64,000 bases of DNA from DATBJJ01 sp036556425 (GTDB lineage Bacteria > Acidobacteriota > Vicinamibacteria > Vicinamibacterales > 2-12-FULL-66-21): assembly GCA_036556425.1 (NCBI GenBank), contig DATBJJ010000125.1:1-64000 (forward strand), given 5' to 3'. The notes under the pieces are model-generated. The model saw only the letters and a program-made list of their open reading frames with translations, did no database searches and was not told the DNA's origin. This document shows, one piece after another, positions 48,148 to 58,000 of this stretch (positions within the stretch are counted from its first letter, which is position 1; the number at the start of each line of letters is the position of its first letter). The translations under genes and the position numbers were made by a program.

Positions 48148-48200
48148 TTGACAGTTCCGACGCGAGCGAATATATTCGCCGTGGGCGAAATAATTCGCCC
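48148..48200 (+). promoter_or_regulatory. BlaI-type promoter with tandem GCGAA-TTCGC operators
   Basis: TTGACA (48148-48153), 17 nt, then TATATT (48171-48176): a near-consensus sigma70 promoter. A perfect palindrome GCGAATATATTCGC (48166-48179) covers the -10 box; a second, GGGCGAA-ataa-TTCGCCC (48183-48200), covers the expected start of transcription. Two further half-sites TATTCGCCC and GCATTCGCC follow before the ATG at 48243. This is a strong self-repressed promoter for the BlaI-like gene. Confidence 0.85.
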
Positions 48201-48242
48201 TGAAGTATTCGCCCTTGAATTACGAGCGAGCGCATTCGCCCC

Positions 48243-48638
48243 ATGCCCAAGGTCATCCGCGTCGATCTCACCCGGCGTGAGAGTCAGATCATGGAAATCC
48301 TGTACCGGCGCCGGCGCGCGACGGTCGAAGAGATCCGCGCCGAGCTGCCGGACGCGTCGAGTCCGTCGAGCGTCCGCAAGCTGCTCGACATCATGATCGA
48401 TCGCGGCTTGCTCGGACGCGAGTACGACGGGCCGCGCTACGTCTACTTTCCAGCCGCCAAACCGGACGACGCCAGCCGGTCCGCGCTGAAGCAATTGGTG
48501 CGGACTTTTTTCAACGGCTCACCCGGATCCGCGCTCGCCGCGCTCCTCGACATCTCGTCGACGGAGCTGTCGGCCGCGGAATACCGGCAGTTGAGCGCTC
48601 TGCTGAAACGCGCACGAGAACAGGGAGACGAGCGATGA
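48243..48638 (+). CDS. BlaI/MecI-family transcriptional repressor
   Basis: A 131-residue winged-helix repressor: DLTRRESQIMEILYRRRRATVEEIRAEL, then SSPSSVRKLLDIMIDRGLLGREYDGPRYVYFPA and the C-terminal dimerization helices (ALKQLVRTFFNGSPGSAL, SSTELSAAEYRQLSALLKRARE). In this family the repressor is inactivated by the membrane metalloprotease encoded next to it. Its ATG follows two complete palindromic operators. The stop overlaps the M56 gene start by 4 nt (ATGA), so the pair is one operon. No beta-lactamase gene is nearby; targets are unknown. Confidence 0.94.
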   Translation: MPKVIRVDLTRRESQIMEILYRRRRATVEEIRAELPDASSPSSVRKLLDIMIDRGLLGREYDGPRYVYFPAAKPDDASRSALKQLVRTFFNGSPGSALAALLDISSTELSAAEYRQLSALLKRAREQGDER

Positions 48639-50854
48639 GCGCACTGTTGATCATTCTGCGAGCGACGGCGATCTTCGGCGTCGTATCGATAGCCGAGCGC
48701 GCGCTTCGGGGCCGAGCGTCGGCGGCCTCGCGCCATTTCGTCTGGACGCTGACCGTCGTCGGCGTGCTGCTCGTGCCGGCCCTCTCAATGACGCTCCCCG
48801 AATGGACCATCGTCGTCCACACGACGCCGTCGGCACCAGCCGCGCCGCCGATTGCGGCGCCGAGCGCACCGGCTGTCGACGAGCCGACCGCGCCGGCTGG
48901 TTCCTCGGCGCGCGAGGACGAGGCCGTCAGCGCAGCCACGGCGCTTCGTGCGACCGACGTTCCCTGGACGACGATCTTGTTTGCGATCTACGCCACGGGC
49001 GCCGCGGGAATGCTCATTCATCTCGTGGTCGGACAGAACAGCGCGCGGCGGCTCGTTCGCGATGCGATCGTCGTGGACGACCCGGAGTGGATCGAGCTCC
49101 TGACCGAGTGCGCCGGTCGAATGAACGTCCGCCGATCGGTGCAATTGCTGCGGAGCCTCGAGCGGAACGTGCCCGTCGCGCTCGGCACGATCCGCGCGTC
49201 GATCGTCGTGCCTGCGATCGCCGGCACCTGGGACGTCGATCGGCGGCGGGCCGTCCTGCTCCATGAAATGGCGCACGTCGCGCGATGGGACTGCTTGACG
49301 CAGGCGCTCTCGGCCGTCGCCTGCGCGATGTACTGGTTTCATCCCGGCGTGTGGTACGCAACCGCGCGGCTGCGAATCGAGCGCGAGCTCGCGTGCGACG
49401 ACCGGGTGATCGCGAGCGGCACGGCCGGACGCGATTACGCCGGGCACCTGCTCGAGATCGCGTATTCGTTCGGAAGCTGTCGCGCTCCGGCGGTCGCCGT
49501 CGGCATGGCGCGCCGGAAGCAGCTCGAGGGCCGGATGCTCGCGGCAATGGACGCGTCGCGAGACCGAAGCGTGCCGCGCGTTCGGGTCCGCGTTGTGTGG
49601 GCGGCAGTGGCGGCATCGATTGTCGTACTCGTCGGCGCCGTGAGAACGACGACGACGACGGCGATCGCTGCAGGGCAGGCCGACAGCTCGTCTTTGGTGC
49701 GCAAGGCCGCCAGCGCGCTCGGGATTTCGCAGGGTCAGTTGCCGGGAACGTGGGAGATTCGCCCGACGACCGTCGAGGGCACGGTGCACCTGCGCCTGGT
49801 CGAGATCAACTCATCACACGGCACGAGCATCAAGCTCGATCAGCTTCAAGGCCTCACCGCCGCGCAGCTCTCGGGGCCTGGCGGTCCCGTGCAGTTCCAG
49901 ATGCGGCGCGACGCGGGCACCTTCAGCTTCGAGGGTATCGTTCGCAACGGCATCGGCGCGGGGACGTTCACGTTCGCGCTCAATCCCTCGTTCGCGGACG
50001 ACATGGCGAAGCGTGGCTTCACCAAGCCGACGGCGGCGGAGCAGTACGAGCTGGCGCGCTCCGACGTCGGCTTCGCGTACCTCGAAGAGCTGACGAAGCA
50101 GGGTTACACGAAGCCGCAGACCGGCGAGCTCGTGCGCGCCGCGCAGCACGGCGTGCAGCTCACGTACCTGCAAGAGATGGGAGCGCTCGGCTACAAGCTC
50201 GGCTCGCTCGACGCGCTGATCACGCTGCGCGATCACGGCGTGTCCCCGTCGTACATCCGCGACCTGGCACAACAGGGCTACAAGGGCATGACGGCCGACG
50301 AGCTGCGCAACGCGCGCGACCACGGCGTCGGTCCGGAGTACGTGCGCGGCATGCGCGAAAGCGGCTACACGTCGCTGACGATGAGGGAGCTGATCAACGC
50401 GCGCGATCACGGCGTCGGTCCCGAATACGTGAAGGCGCTCGGCGATCAGGGATATCGGAAGCTGCCGTTGGACGAGGTGATTCGCGTCCGCGATCACGGG
50501 GTCTCCGTGGAATACGTCCGTGACATGCGCCAGCTCGGATATTCGCTGACGCTCCCCGAATTCGTCACCGCGCGCGATCATGGCGTGAGCGTGGAATACG
50601 TTCGCGAGATCGCGTCGCTCGGATACGCCAAACTCCCAATGGAGGCGCTGATTCGGCTCCGCGACCATGGCGTCTCTGCCGAGTACGTTCGCGCGTTGAA
50701 GGCGCTCGGCTACGACAAGGTGGCGGCCGACGACTTGATCACGCTTCGCGATCACGGCCTCTCGGCGGAGCGCATTCGCGCGGCGAACGCGCGCGCCGGC
50801 TCGCGCCTGCCGATCGATCTGCTCAAGTCGCTCGCGTCCGGCGGGATGCGCTGA
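48635..50854 (+). CDS. M56 (BlaR1-like) membrane metallopeptidase with C-terminal repeat sensor
   Basis: A 739-residue protein. Three N-terminal TM helices (LIILRATAIFGVVSIAERAL, FVWTLTVVGVLLVPALSM, TILFAIYATGAAGMLIHLVV), then the M56 zinc site HEMAH (H210, E211, H214) with the downstream ERELACDDRVI segment, and a fourth TM (~318-337). The extracytoplasmic part is not a penicillin-binding domain: after a beta-rich section (~345-455) there are nine tandem repeats of 28-29 residues (~461-718), consensus G-Y-x-x-L-x-x-x-E-L-x-x-x-R-D-H-G-V-x-x-E-Y-V-R. It probably senses an envelope signal and cleaves the BlaI-type repressor. Confidence 0.92.
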   Translation: MSALLIILRATAIFGVVSIAERALRGRASAASRHFVWTLTVVGVLLVPALSMTLPEWTIVVHTTPSAPAAPPIAAPSAPAVDEPTAPAGSSAREDEAVSAATALRATDVPWTTILFAIYATGAAGMLIHLVVGQNSARRLVRDAIVVDDPEWIELLTECAGRMNVRRSVQLLRSLERNVPVALGTIRASIVVPAIAGTWDVDRRRAVLLHEMAHVARWDCLTQALSAVACAMYWFHPGVWYATARLRIERELACDDRVIASGTAGRDYAGHLLEIAYSFGSCRAPAVAVGMARRKQLEGRMLAAMDASRDRSVPRVRVRVVWAAVAASIVVLVGAVRTTTTTAIAAGQADSSSLVRKAASALGISQGQLPGTWEIRPTTVEGTVHLRLVEINSSHGTSIKLDQLQGLTAAQLSGPGGPVQFQMRRDAGTFSFEGIVRNGIGAGTFTFALNPSFADDMAKRGFTKPTAAEQYELARSDVGFAYLEELTKQGYTKPQTGELVRAAQHGVQLTYLQEMGALGYKLGSLDALITLRDHGVSPSYIRDLAQQGYKGMTADELRNARDHGVGPEYVRGMRESGYTSLTMRELINARDHGVGPEYVKALGDQGYRKLPLDEVIRVRDHGVSVEYVRDMRQLGYSLTLPEFVTARDHGVSVEYVREIASLGYAKLPMEALIRLRDHGVSAEYVRALKALGYDKVAADDLITLRDHGLSAERIRAANARAGSRLPIDLLKSLASGGMR

Positions 50855-50957
50855 GCGGTGCGATGTTCGGCCGGCCCATCGCCCGCTACGCGATGCGCCA
50901 CTCGCTGACCAGATCGCGATAGGATGGACCGACCTCGCCGATCGATCAGGAGGACGC

Positions 50958-51380
50958 ATGACGAAGCGATTCTTGACGGGGGCATTGCTCCTGATTTTCG
51001 CCGCCATCTGTTCCGCCGCGCAGCAGGGCGGCGGCCAAGCGTCCAGCGGAAGCGAATACGTGGGGACGTGGAGCGGCAGTTGGGAAATGGCCCCGAACGC
51101 CTCCGGCGGCTTCGAGCTGATTCTGGAAAAGGGTAAGGATGGAGCGCTTGCCGGGCGCGTGTCGGTCACCGGCGAGCCGACCTACAAGGCCACGCTCAAG
51201 ACGATTGCGTTCGACGGGAAGAAGATGACGGCCGCTTACGACTTTCCGCCGGATGAACGCCTCGAGATCGCGCTGGCGACGACCTTCGACGGCAGCACGG
51301 CCAAGGGGACGTGGGCGGCGCGCGCGAAGGACGGCAGCGGCGAAGTGGCGAGCGGAAGCTGGACCGTCACCAGAAAGTAG
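50958..51380 (+). CDS. Small exported beta-rich protein of unknown function
   Basis: A 140-residue protein with a signal peptide (FLTGALLLIFAAICSAAQQ) and a beta-sandwich/lipocalin-like body: YVGTWSGSWEMAPNASGGFEL, LAGRVSVTGEPTYKATLKTI, KKMTAAYDFPPDERLEIALAT, TAKGTWAARAKDGSGEVASGSWTV. Short proteins of this pattern are often annotated as hypothetical exported proteins. AGGAGG ends 4 nt before the ATG, a strong ribosome binding site. It follows the M56 gene by ~100 nt and ends 10 nt from the convergent VOC gene. Confidence 0.8.
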   Translation: MTKRFLTGALLLIFAAICSAAQQGGGQASSGSEYVGTWSGSWEMAPNASGGFELILEKGKDGALAGRVSVTGEPTYKATLKTIAFDGKKMTAAYDFPPDERLEIALATTFDGSTAKGTWAARAKDGSGEVASGSWTVTRK

Positions 51381-51390
51381 GGGCCGCCGA

Positions 51391-51903
51391 TCAGCGTCTC
51401 ACGTGTTCGGCGCCGATCGCCTCTTTCAGCTGCGCGATGTCGATCTTCTTCATCCGAAGCATCGCCTCCATCACACGCTGCGCTTCCGGCGATTCGTGAT
51501 CGAGGAACGACTCGCTCAGCAGCTTCGGTACGACCTGCCACGAGAGCCCATACTTGTCTTTCAGCCATCCGCACTGCTGCGCCGTCGGGTCGCCGCCCTG
51601 CGACAGCTTGTCCCAGTAGTAGTCGATCTCCTGCTGCGTGTCGCAGTAGATCTGAAACGACACCGCCTCGTTGAACTTGAATGCGGGGCCGCCGTTCAAC
51701 GCCGTGAACGGCTGTCCATCGAGCACGAACTCGACGGTCATGACCGATCCGGCGGGCCGTTTGTGAACCTCGTGACCGGCCTTGGTGTAGCGCGAAATAC
51801 GGCCGATCTTCGAGTTCTTGAAGATCGAGACGTAGTACTTCGCCGCTTCCTCGGCCTGACTGTCGAACCACAAGCATGGCGCCAATCGTTGTGTTCCGGG
51901 CAT
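51391..51903 (-). CDS. PhnB-like VOC protein (second copy)
   Basis: A 170-residue paralogue of the VOC protein at 38233-38697: APCLWFDSQAEEAAKYYVSIF, DGQPFTALNGGPAFKFNEAVSFQI, DTQQEIDYYWDKLSQGG, CGWLKDKYGLSWQVVP, then SPEAQRVMEAMLRMKKIDIAQLKE. Both end with the same R-V-M-x-A-M-L-x-M segment. AAGGAG before the ATG at 51903 supports the start. Function is unknown. It is divergent from the FAD oxidoreductase gene. Confidence 0.9.
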   Translation of the reverse strand: MPGTQRLAPCLWFDSQAEEAAKYYVSIFKNSKIGRISRYTKAGHEVHKRPAGSVMTVEFVLDGQPFTALNGGPAFKFNEAVSFQIYCDTQQEIDYYWDKLSQGGDPTAQQCGWLKDKYGLSWQVVPKLLSESFLDHESPEAQRVMEAMLRMKKIDIAQLKEAIGAEHVRR

Positions 51904-51977
51904 ATCATCTCCTTCGCCCGATCTCGTCGTACGGTGCCGCTCATGTCAAGCACGACCGCGAGCTCTGATTCGGTCGC

Positions 51978-53396
51978 ATGACGAATTTCCCGCGCCGGCG
52001 GTTCGTTTTGAGCGCAGCCGCCGCGACGCTGCATGCGTTCGGGTTTCCGCCCGCTCAGCCGCAGACCGCTCAGCCGCTCCCGAAGTTGCCCGCGCTCGAT
52101 GGCACGGTCACGTTCGCGGCCGCCGCGAAACAGGCAGCAGCTGCGGACTATGGAGGCCACATCGCGCGCCCGCCGATCGCCGTCCTCAAACCGCGCTCCA
52201 TCGACGACGTCGTTCGCATCGTGCAGTACGCGAACCGACGATCGCTCACCGTCGCGATGCGCGGTCGGGGGTGCAGCGTCTCGGGCCAATCACAAGCCGG
52301 CGGCGGCATCGTGATCGACTCGAGCACGTTGAACGCGGTGCGATGGCGCGCGGACGCGCTCGACGTGCAGCCCGGCGCCTCGTGGGAGGACGTGGCGGCC
52401 GCGGCGCTCGCGCGCGGGGTGACGCCTCCCGTCATGGTCGACGCGCTCGCGTTGTCGGTCGGCGGAACGTTGAGCGTCGGCGGAACCGGAGAGGTGAGCT
52501 TCCGGCGCGGCGCGCAAGTCGATCACGTCCTCGAGCTCGACGTCGTGACCGGCATGGGATCGCTCGAGATGTGTTCACCGTCGCGCAATCCGGAGCTCTT
52601 CGCGATGACGCTTGCGGGCCTCGGCCAGTGCGCGCTGATCGTGGGCGCGAGGCTGCGGACAATCCGCGCACCCACGCACGTCGCGCTCGACACGCGCACC
52701 AGCGCCGGCGCGGAGGCGCTGCTCGCGGAGCTCGGCAAGCTCGCGCGCTCGGAGACCATCGATCATCTCGCTGGCGAGATCACGCCTGAAGCGAACGGCT
52801 GGCGAGCCGCATTTACGATGGGGATCTTCCTCGACACCGACAAGATCTCGAGCAAAGTGCTCGGTGCGGCGCCGCTCGTGATGCCGTACCGCGAGTATCT
52901 CGATCGACGGACGGCGTCGGTCGCCCGCTCCAAAGCGAGCGAGACTCCGAAGCCCAATCTCGCGGTCGTCCTGCCGAGTGAACAGGCGGCGCCGTTTCTC
53001 GCGGATCTGCTCGGACGTCAGGACCGCTCGGCCGGAACTTGGCGGATCGAGGTCCTGCCGATGATGACGCGGCGCTTCACGCAGCCGCTCCACCGGATTC
53101 CCGACGGACCGTTGGTCTTCACGTTTCGCATACAGCGGCGCGCGTCGATGAAAGATGCCGACGATCATCGAGCGATGCTCGCCGCGAACGGCGCGCTCGT
53201 CGAACGCGTGCTTGCCGCCGGTGGAACCGTGTATCCTCCGTTCGCGCCGATCCTGTCGCAGGCGCAATGGCAGCGGCACTACGGCGCCGAGACGTGGGCG
53301 CGCGTGACCGCCGCGAAGAAGCGATTCGATCCGAACAACGTGCTGACGCCTGGCGCCGGTCTCTTCTCGAGCGTGCGGGCGACAGGTGAGCCGTGA
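51978..53396 (+). CDS. FAD-binding oxidoreductase, cytokinin-dehydrogenase-like (Cys at the FAD-linking His position)
   Basis: A 472-residue flavoprotein of the vanillyl-alcohol oxidase superfamily with a Tat signal (PRRRFVLSAAAATLHAFG). FAD domain ~60-235: RPPIAVLKPRSIDDVVRIVQ, VAMRGRGCSVSGQSQAGGG, VDALALSVGGTLSVGGTGE, GLGQCALIVGARLRTI. The C-terminal substrate domain matches the cytokinin dehydrogenase plan (MMTRRFTQPLHRIPDGP, PPFAPILSQAQWQRHYGA, KKRFDPNNVLTPGAGLF). In relatives the motif is RGxGHSxxGQ and the His carries the covalent FAD; here it is Cys (C99). It should be a periplasmic oxidase or dehydrogenase; the substrate is not known. Confidence 0.87.
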   Translation: MTNFPRRRFVLSAAAATLHAFGFPPAQPQTAQPLPKLPALDGTVTFAAAAKQAAAADYGGHIARPPIAVLKPRSIDDVVRIVQYANRRSLTVAMRGRGCSVSGQSQAGGGIVIDSSTLNAVRWRADALDVQPGASWEDVAAAALARGVTPPVMVDALALSVGGTLSVGGTGEVSFRRGAQVDHVLELDVVTGMGSLEMCSPSRNPELFAMTLAGLGQCALIVGARLRTIRAPTHVALDTRTSAGAEALLAELGKLARSETIDHLAGEITPEANGWRAAFTMGIFLDTDKISSKVLGAAPLVMPYREYLDRRTASVARSKASETPKPNLAVVLPSEQAAPFLADLLGRQDRSAGTWRIEVLPMMTRRFTQPLHRIPDGPLVFTFRIQRRASMKDADDHRAMLAANGALVERVLAAGGTVYPPFAPILSQAQWQRHYGAETWARVTAAKKRFDPNNVLTPGAGLFSSVRATGEP

Positions 53397-53427
53397 TATT
53401 CGTCGTTGGTCATCGATGATGGAGGCA

Positions 53428-55029
53428 ATGGTGCGACAGCGATTCCGCGGGCTGGCGATTGGCGTCATCATGTTCGGACTCACCGGTCTTGGCACGGCGG
53501 CGGCGCAGGTGAAGACGACGGGCGGCATGGTGCGGGGCACGACGACGTCCGACGGGCGCACTCGGATCTTCAAAACGATTCCCTACGCCGCGCCTCCCGT
53601 CGGCGAGCTGCGCTGGCAGCCGCCGCGGCCCGCGCAGCCGTGGCAGGGCGTTCGCGACGCGACGTCCTTCGGCCCGCGGTGCCTGCAGGGACAGATCTTC
53701 GGCGACATCGTGTTCAAGGAGCTGAGCGAGGACTGCCTCACGCTCAACATCTGGACGCCGGCGAAGGCCGCCGGCGATCGTCTACCCGTGATGGTCTGGA
53801 TTCACGGCGGCGGATTCCAGGCGGGCGCCGGCGCCGAGCCCCGGCACGACGGCGAAGCGTTCGCGCGAAAGAACATCGTCCTCGTCACGTTCAACTATCG
53901 TCTCGGCGTGTTCGGATTCCTCGCGCATCCCGAGCTCACGCGCGAATCCGGCCGTGGCGCGTCCGGCAACTACGGCATGCTCGATCAGGTCGCGGCGCTC
54001 GAGTGGCTCCGCGACAACATCGCCGCGTTCGGCGGCGACCCGGGAAACGTGACGATCTTCGGCGAGTCGGCCGGATCGTTCGCCGTCAGCGCGCTGATGG
54101 CATCGCCGCGAGCGAGAGGACTCTTTCACAAGGCGATCGGCGAGAGCGGCGCGTACTTCACCGAGGGCATCGGCGGCGGCCTGGCGCTCAATCCGCTCGC
54201 CGTCTCGGAACAGCAGGGGATCAAGTTCGCCGTGTCGCTCGGCGTCGTCGACTCGCTGGCCTTGCTGCGCGGCAAGAGCGGCGACGAGGTTCTGAAGGCG
54301 GCGATGAAGATTCAGCCGTGGTTCGCGCCGAATATCGACGGATACTTCCTCGCCGAAAGCGTCGCGTCGACGTTTGCGGCCGGGAAGCAGGCCCACGTGC
54401 CGCTCCTCGCCGGGTGGAACGCCGACGAAGTCCGGGCAGGGATCGTGCTCGGCAAGCAGAAGCCGACCGCAAAAAGCTTCGCCGACGACGCACGCAAGCG
54501 GTTTGGTGATCGCGCCGACGCGATTCTCGCGGCCTATCCGGCGGGATCCGATGCGGAGGCGCTCGAGTCCGCCGCGGCGCTCGCGAGCGATACGTTCATC
54601 GGCTACAACACGTGGAAATGGATCGAAGCGCACGCGAAGACCGGCGGCGCTCCGGTCTATCGCTATTCGTTCGATCGCAAGATTCCGGTCGCGCCGGATC
54701 AGACCGTGAACGGCATGCCGGCGACGGCGCGAGACATCGGCGCCCGCCACGCGGGCGAGATCGAGTACGTCTTCGGCGCGCTCGAACTATCGCTGCCGAA
54801 AGTTCCTTGGGAGCCGTCCGATCGCGCTCTGTCAGATGCGATGACGACGTACTGGTCGAACTTCGCGCGGAGCGGCGATCCGAACGGCGGGAGCCTCCCA
54901 AGGTGGCCGCGGTACGATCGCGATCGCCGCCTGCTGCACCTGGACGAAAAGATCACGGAAGGACCCGACGCGCGCGCGAAGCGGTACCTTGCGCTCGACG
55001 CGTACGCGGCGGCAGCGGGCGCGCGCTGA
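53428..55029 (+). CDS. Type-B carboxylesterase, exported
   Basis: A 533-residue alpha/beta hydrolase with a signal peptide (LAIGVIMFGLTGLGTAAAQ). The family marks are present: TIPYAAPPVGELRWQPP, SEDCLTLNIWTP, VMVWIHGGGFQAGAG (oxyanion hole), NYRLGVFGFLAHPEL and the nucleophile elbow FGESAG (S214). E334 (GWNADEVRAG) and H441 (ARHAGEIEYVFG) complete the triad. Several starts are possible (ATG at 53416, 53419, 53428; GTG at 53431); GGAGG at 53421-53425 fits best with 53428/53431. The natural ester is unknown. Confidence 0.9.
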   Translation: MVRQRFRGLAIGVIMFGLTGLGTAAAQVKTTGGMVRGTTTSDGRTRIFKTIPYAAPPVGELRWQPPRPAQPWQGVRDATSFGPRCLQGQIFGDIVFKELSEDCLTLNIWTPAKAAGDRLPVMVWIHGGGFQAGAGAEPRHDGEAFARKNIVLVTFNYRLGVFGFLAHPELTRESGRGASGNYGMLDQVAALEWLRDNIAAFGGDPGNVTIFGESAGSFAVSALMASPRARGLFHKAIGESGAYFTEGIGGGLALNPLAVSEQQGIKFAVSLGVVDSLALLRGKSGDEVLKAAMKIQPWFAPNIDGYFLAESVASTFAAGKQAHVPLLAGWNADEVRAGIVLGKQKPTAKSFADDARKRFGDRADAILAAYPAGSDAEALESAAALASDTFIGYNTWKWIEAHAKTGGAPVYRYSFDRKIPVAPDQTVNGMPATARDIGARHAGEIEYVFGALELSLPKVPWEPSDRALSDAMTTYWSNFARSGDPNGGSLPRWPRYDRDRRLLHLDEKITEGPDARAKRYLALDAYAAAAGAR

Positions 55030-55049
55030 CCGCGACGCGCACACGCGGG

Positions 55050-58000
55050 TCAGTTTCTGGGCGCGGAAAGAATGCGCCCGCTCCACTCGAGGACGTCGCC
55101 GGATCTCGGAAACCATTCACCGGCCGCGCGAAGAGTGCGAAGCTGGTATTCCGCATGTCCCGCGACGTAGCGGAAGAAGTGGTCGAGGTCGCGAATCTCG
55201 ACTTCGCCGTCCTCGTAGCCAATCGCAAGGCGTCGTCCGTCCGGCAGGAAGCGTACGCGCTCGGCGCCGACCTTGCGCGACGCGACGGTCGCGAGCCACT
55301 CCTTTGCAGCGACGTCCCACAGGCGCGTCGACCCGTCGCGGCTCGACAGCGCGAGCAGCGATCCATCGGCGTTGAAGTCGAGACCGTGCACGAGCGCCGT
55401 CGGCCCTTTCAACGAATCGATTCTCCGTCCGGTCTCGACGTCCCACAGATCGACGAGCCCCGGCCACAGACCCGACGCGAGCATCCGCCCGTCGGGACTC
55501 ACCGCGAGCGAGAAGGGGGACGCGGCCGGCCGCATTCGCCGAATCTCGGCGCCGGTGGCGACGTCACGAATCACGATGATCGTCTCGCGATGGGCGATGA
55601 ACAGACGGGATCCGTGCGCGGCGAGCGCGAGGACTTCGCCTTCCGCCGGCGCCGCGACGCGCCTCTGATTTCGCGCGGCGCCGTCGGACCAGTCCCAGAA
55701 TTCCAGCGTCCCGTCGCCGTCGCCGATGACGAGCCGGCGATTGCCGTCGACGAAGAGCGCCGCGCGCGACGATCCGGCGGCGGAGATCGTCGCGGCGTTG
55801 CGGCCGTCGCGCGCGTCCCACACCGCCGCCGTGCCGGGATATCCCACCGAGACGATCCATCGCTTGGTGTCGTCGATCGCGAGGCCGCTGACGCGCGCGC
55901 CCGGCTTCAACGAAAAGCGCGGCGAGGTCTGTCCTGATTGCCACAGCGATACGGTGCCGTCCACCGCCGAACTCGCAAACGACGCGCCGCCGGCAACGAT
56001 CAATCCCGTCACCATGCTGGAGTGGCCGCCCCAGTGGTCGACGCGAGCGTCAGCCGACGCATCCCACAAACGCACGAGGCCCGACGCGCCGTGACAGTTC
56101 GCGAGGAACCGCGCATCGGGCGTGATGTCGACGTCGGTCATGCCTTGCGCGCCGCCGAAACTGAGCGGCGCGCGAGTCGAATCGTCGAGGTCCCACAGCT
56201 TCGTTCGCCACTGGCCCGCGGCGGCGATCTTCGCGCCGCTGCGATCGAAGTTCATGTTGCGGACCGATCCGTTCTCGGTCGCGATCGTGCGCTCGAGGGC
56301 GCCGGTCGACCCGTTCCACAAGTAGATGAAGCTGTCGGTGCCGCCGCTTGCGACGAGGCGTCTCGATGGGGCGATCGCAAGGCTGATCGCTTGCCCGCGA
56401 TGCGCGCGCGTTTGCCACAGCCGCCTGCCCGTCGTGAAGTCCATCGCCGTTACGGTGCCGTCGTTGCTGCCGGCGACGACGAGCGTGCCGGCGGGATCCG
56501 CGGCAACGACCGCGGCCGCCGCCAGCGCCGAGAGATCCGCGACGCGCGCGCCGGTCGAGAGCGACCACACCTGCAGCGTCCCTCCGCCGACGGTGACGGC
56601 ATACGCGCCGCCGGCGGCGATCGCCAGATCGTCGAGTGACCGGATCGCGTGTGGAATCTCACGCCGCAGCTCTCCGGTCCGAACGTCCCAGACGCGAAGC
56701 GTTCCATCTTTGCTCCCCGCGACGATGCTCGATCCGTCGGGCGTGAACAACGCGCGGCGTGTTCCGCCGTACGACGCCGTGCCCAGGTTACGAACGACGC
56801 GCCCGGATTCCGCCTCGAGAAGCCGTACGAGCCCGTCGAATTGTCCGGCCGTCAGGAGGTATCGATTGTCGGGGCTGAACCGCACCGACAACGTTCCGCC
56901 CTCGTGCGCGGCGGTCGACCACAGGCTCGGCTCTCGCGAGTAGATGTCCCACAGTGCCCACTGCGCGTGGCGCGAGTCAGGTGCCTTGAACAGTTCCCGC
57001 CACACGAGCTCTTCGGCCACGGGAAGATTGCCCGTCACGCTCAGCAGCCGTCCTCGCTCGATCGTGCTGCGCGCCAGCTCCTTCTCGACTTGAATGTTCA
57101 CCCGATCGACGCGCGCGCGCTGCACGCTCGCGTAGAACGCAAGCCCCGCGAGCGCCAGGCCGACGACCGCGCTGAGCGCGAGCGCTTGGCGATATCGGCG
57201 CAGCCGGCGGCGGACGACGTACCACGCCGAGTCGTGTGACGCGGCGATGGGCTCGCCGCCGAGATACCGCCGCAGGTCGGTCGCGAGATCCGCGGCCGAC
57301 GGGTATCGCCGTTCCTTTTCTTTCGCGAGCGCGCGCGACGCGATCACTTCGAGATCGCCGCGCAGTCGCGGATCGAACGTGCCCAGGCGCGGCGGCTCCT
57401 CGCGAACGATCCGCCGCGCGAGCTCGGGCAGCGGCGGGTTGTCGTGTCCGAACGGCAGGCGGCCGGCGAGCAGGCGAAACAGGATGACGCCGAGCGCGTG
57501 GATGTCCGTCCGCGTATCGATGGACTGCGGCGCGGCCTCGATCTGCTCCGGGCTCATGTAGGCCAGCGTCCCCACGAGTTGACCGGTCTCCGTTTCGATC
57601 GTCGTCAGCGACACCTGAGCGCCGACCGTCCGCGCCACGCCGAAGTCGAGGATCTTCGGCTGTCCGTCCTCGTTGACGAGGATGTTCCCCGGCTTCAGAT
57701 CGCGATGGATGATGCCGCGCTGGTGCGCGTGCTGGACCGCGTCGCAGACGTGAGCCACGAGCTCGACCCGCTCGCGAATCGACATTCGCCGGCTGTCCGC
57801 GTACTCCGTCAGCGGCGGTCCGTTCACGAGCTCCATCGCGATGTACGGCGGCGTGCTCGAATCCCCGGGATGCGCGGCGTAGATCTGCGCGATGCCCGGA
57901 TGATGCAGATGCCCGAGCAGCTCCGCTTCGATCTCGAAGCGCCGCTGAACGGTGCTCGCGACGAACTCGTGCCGCAGGACTTTCAGCGCCACGATTCGCG

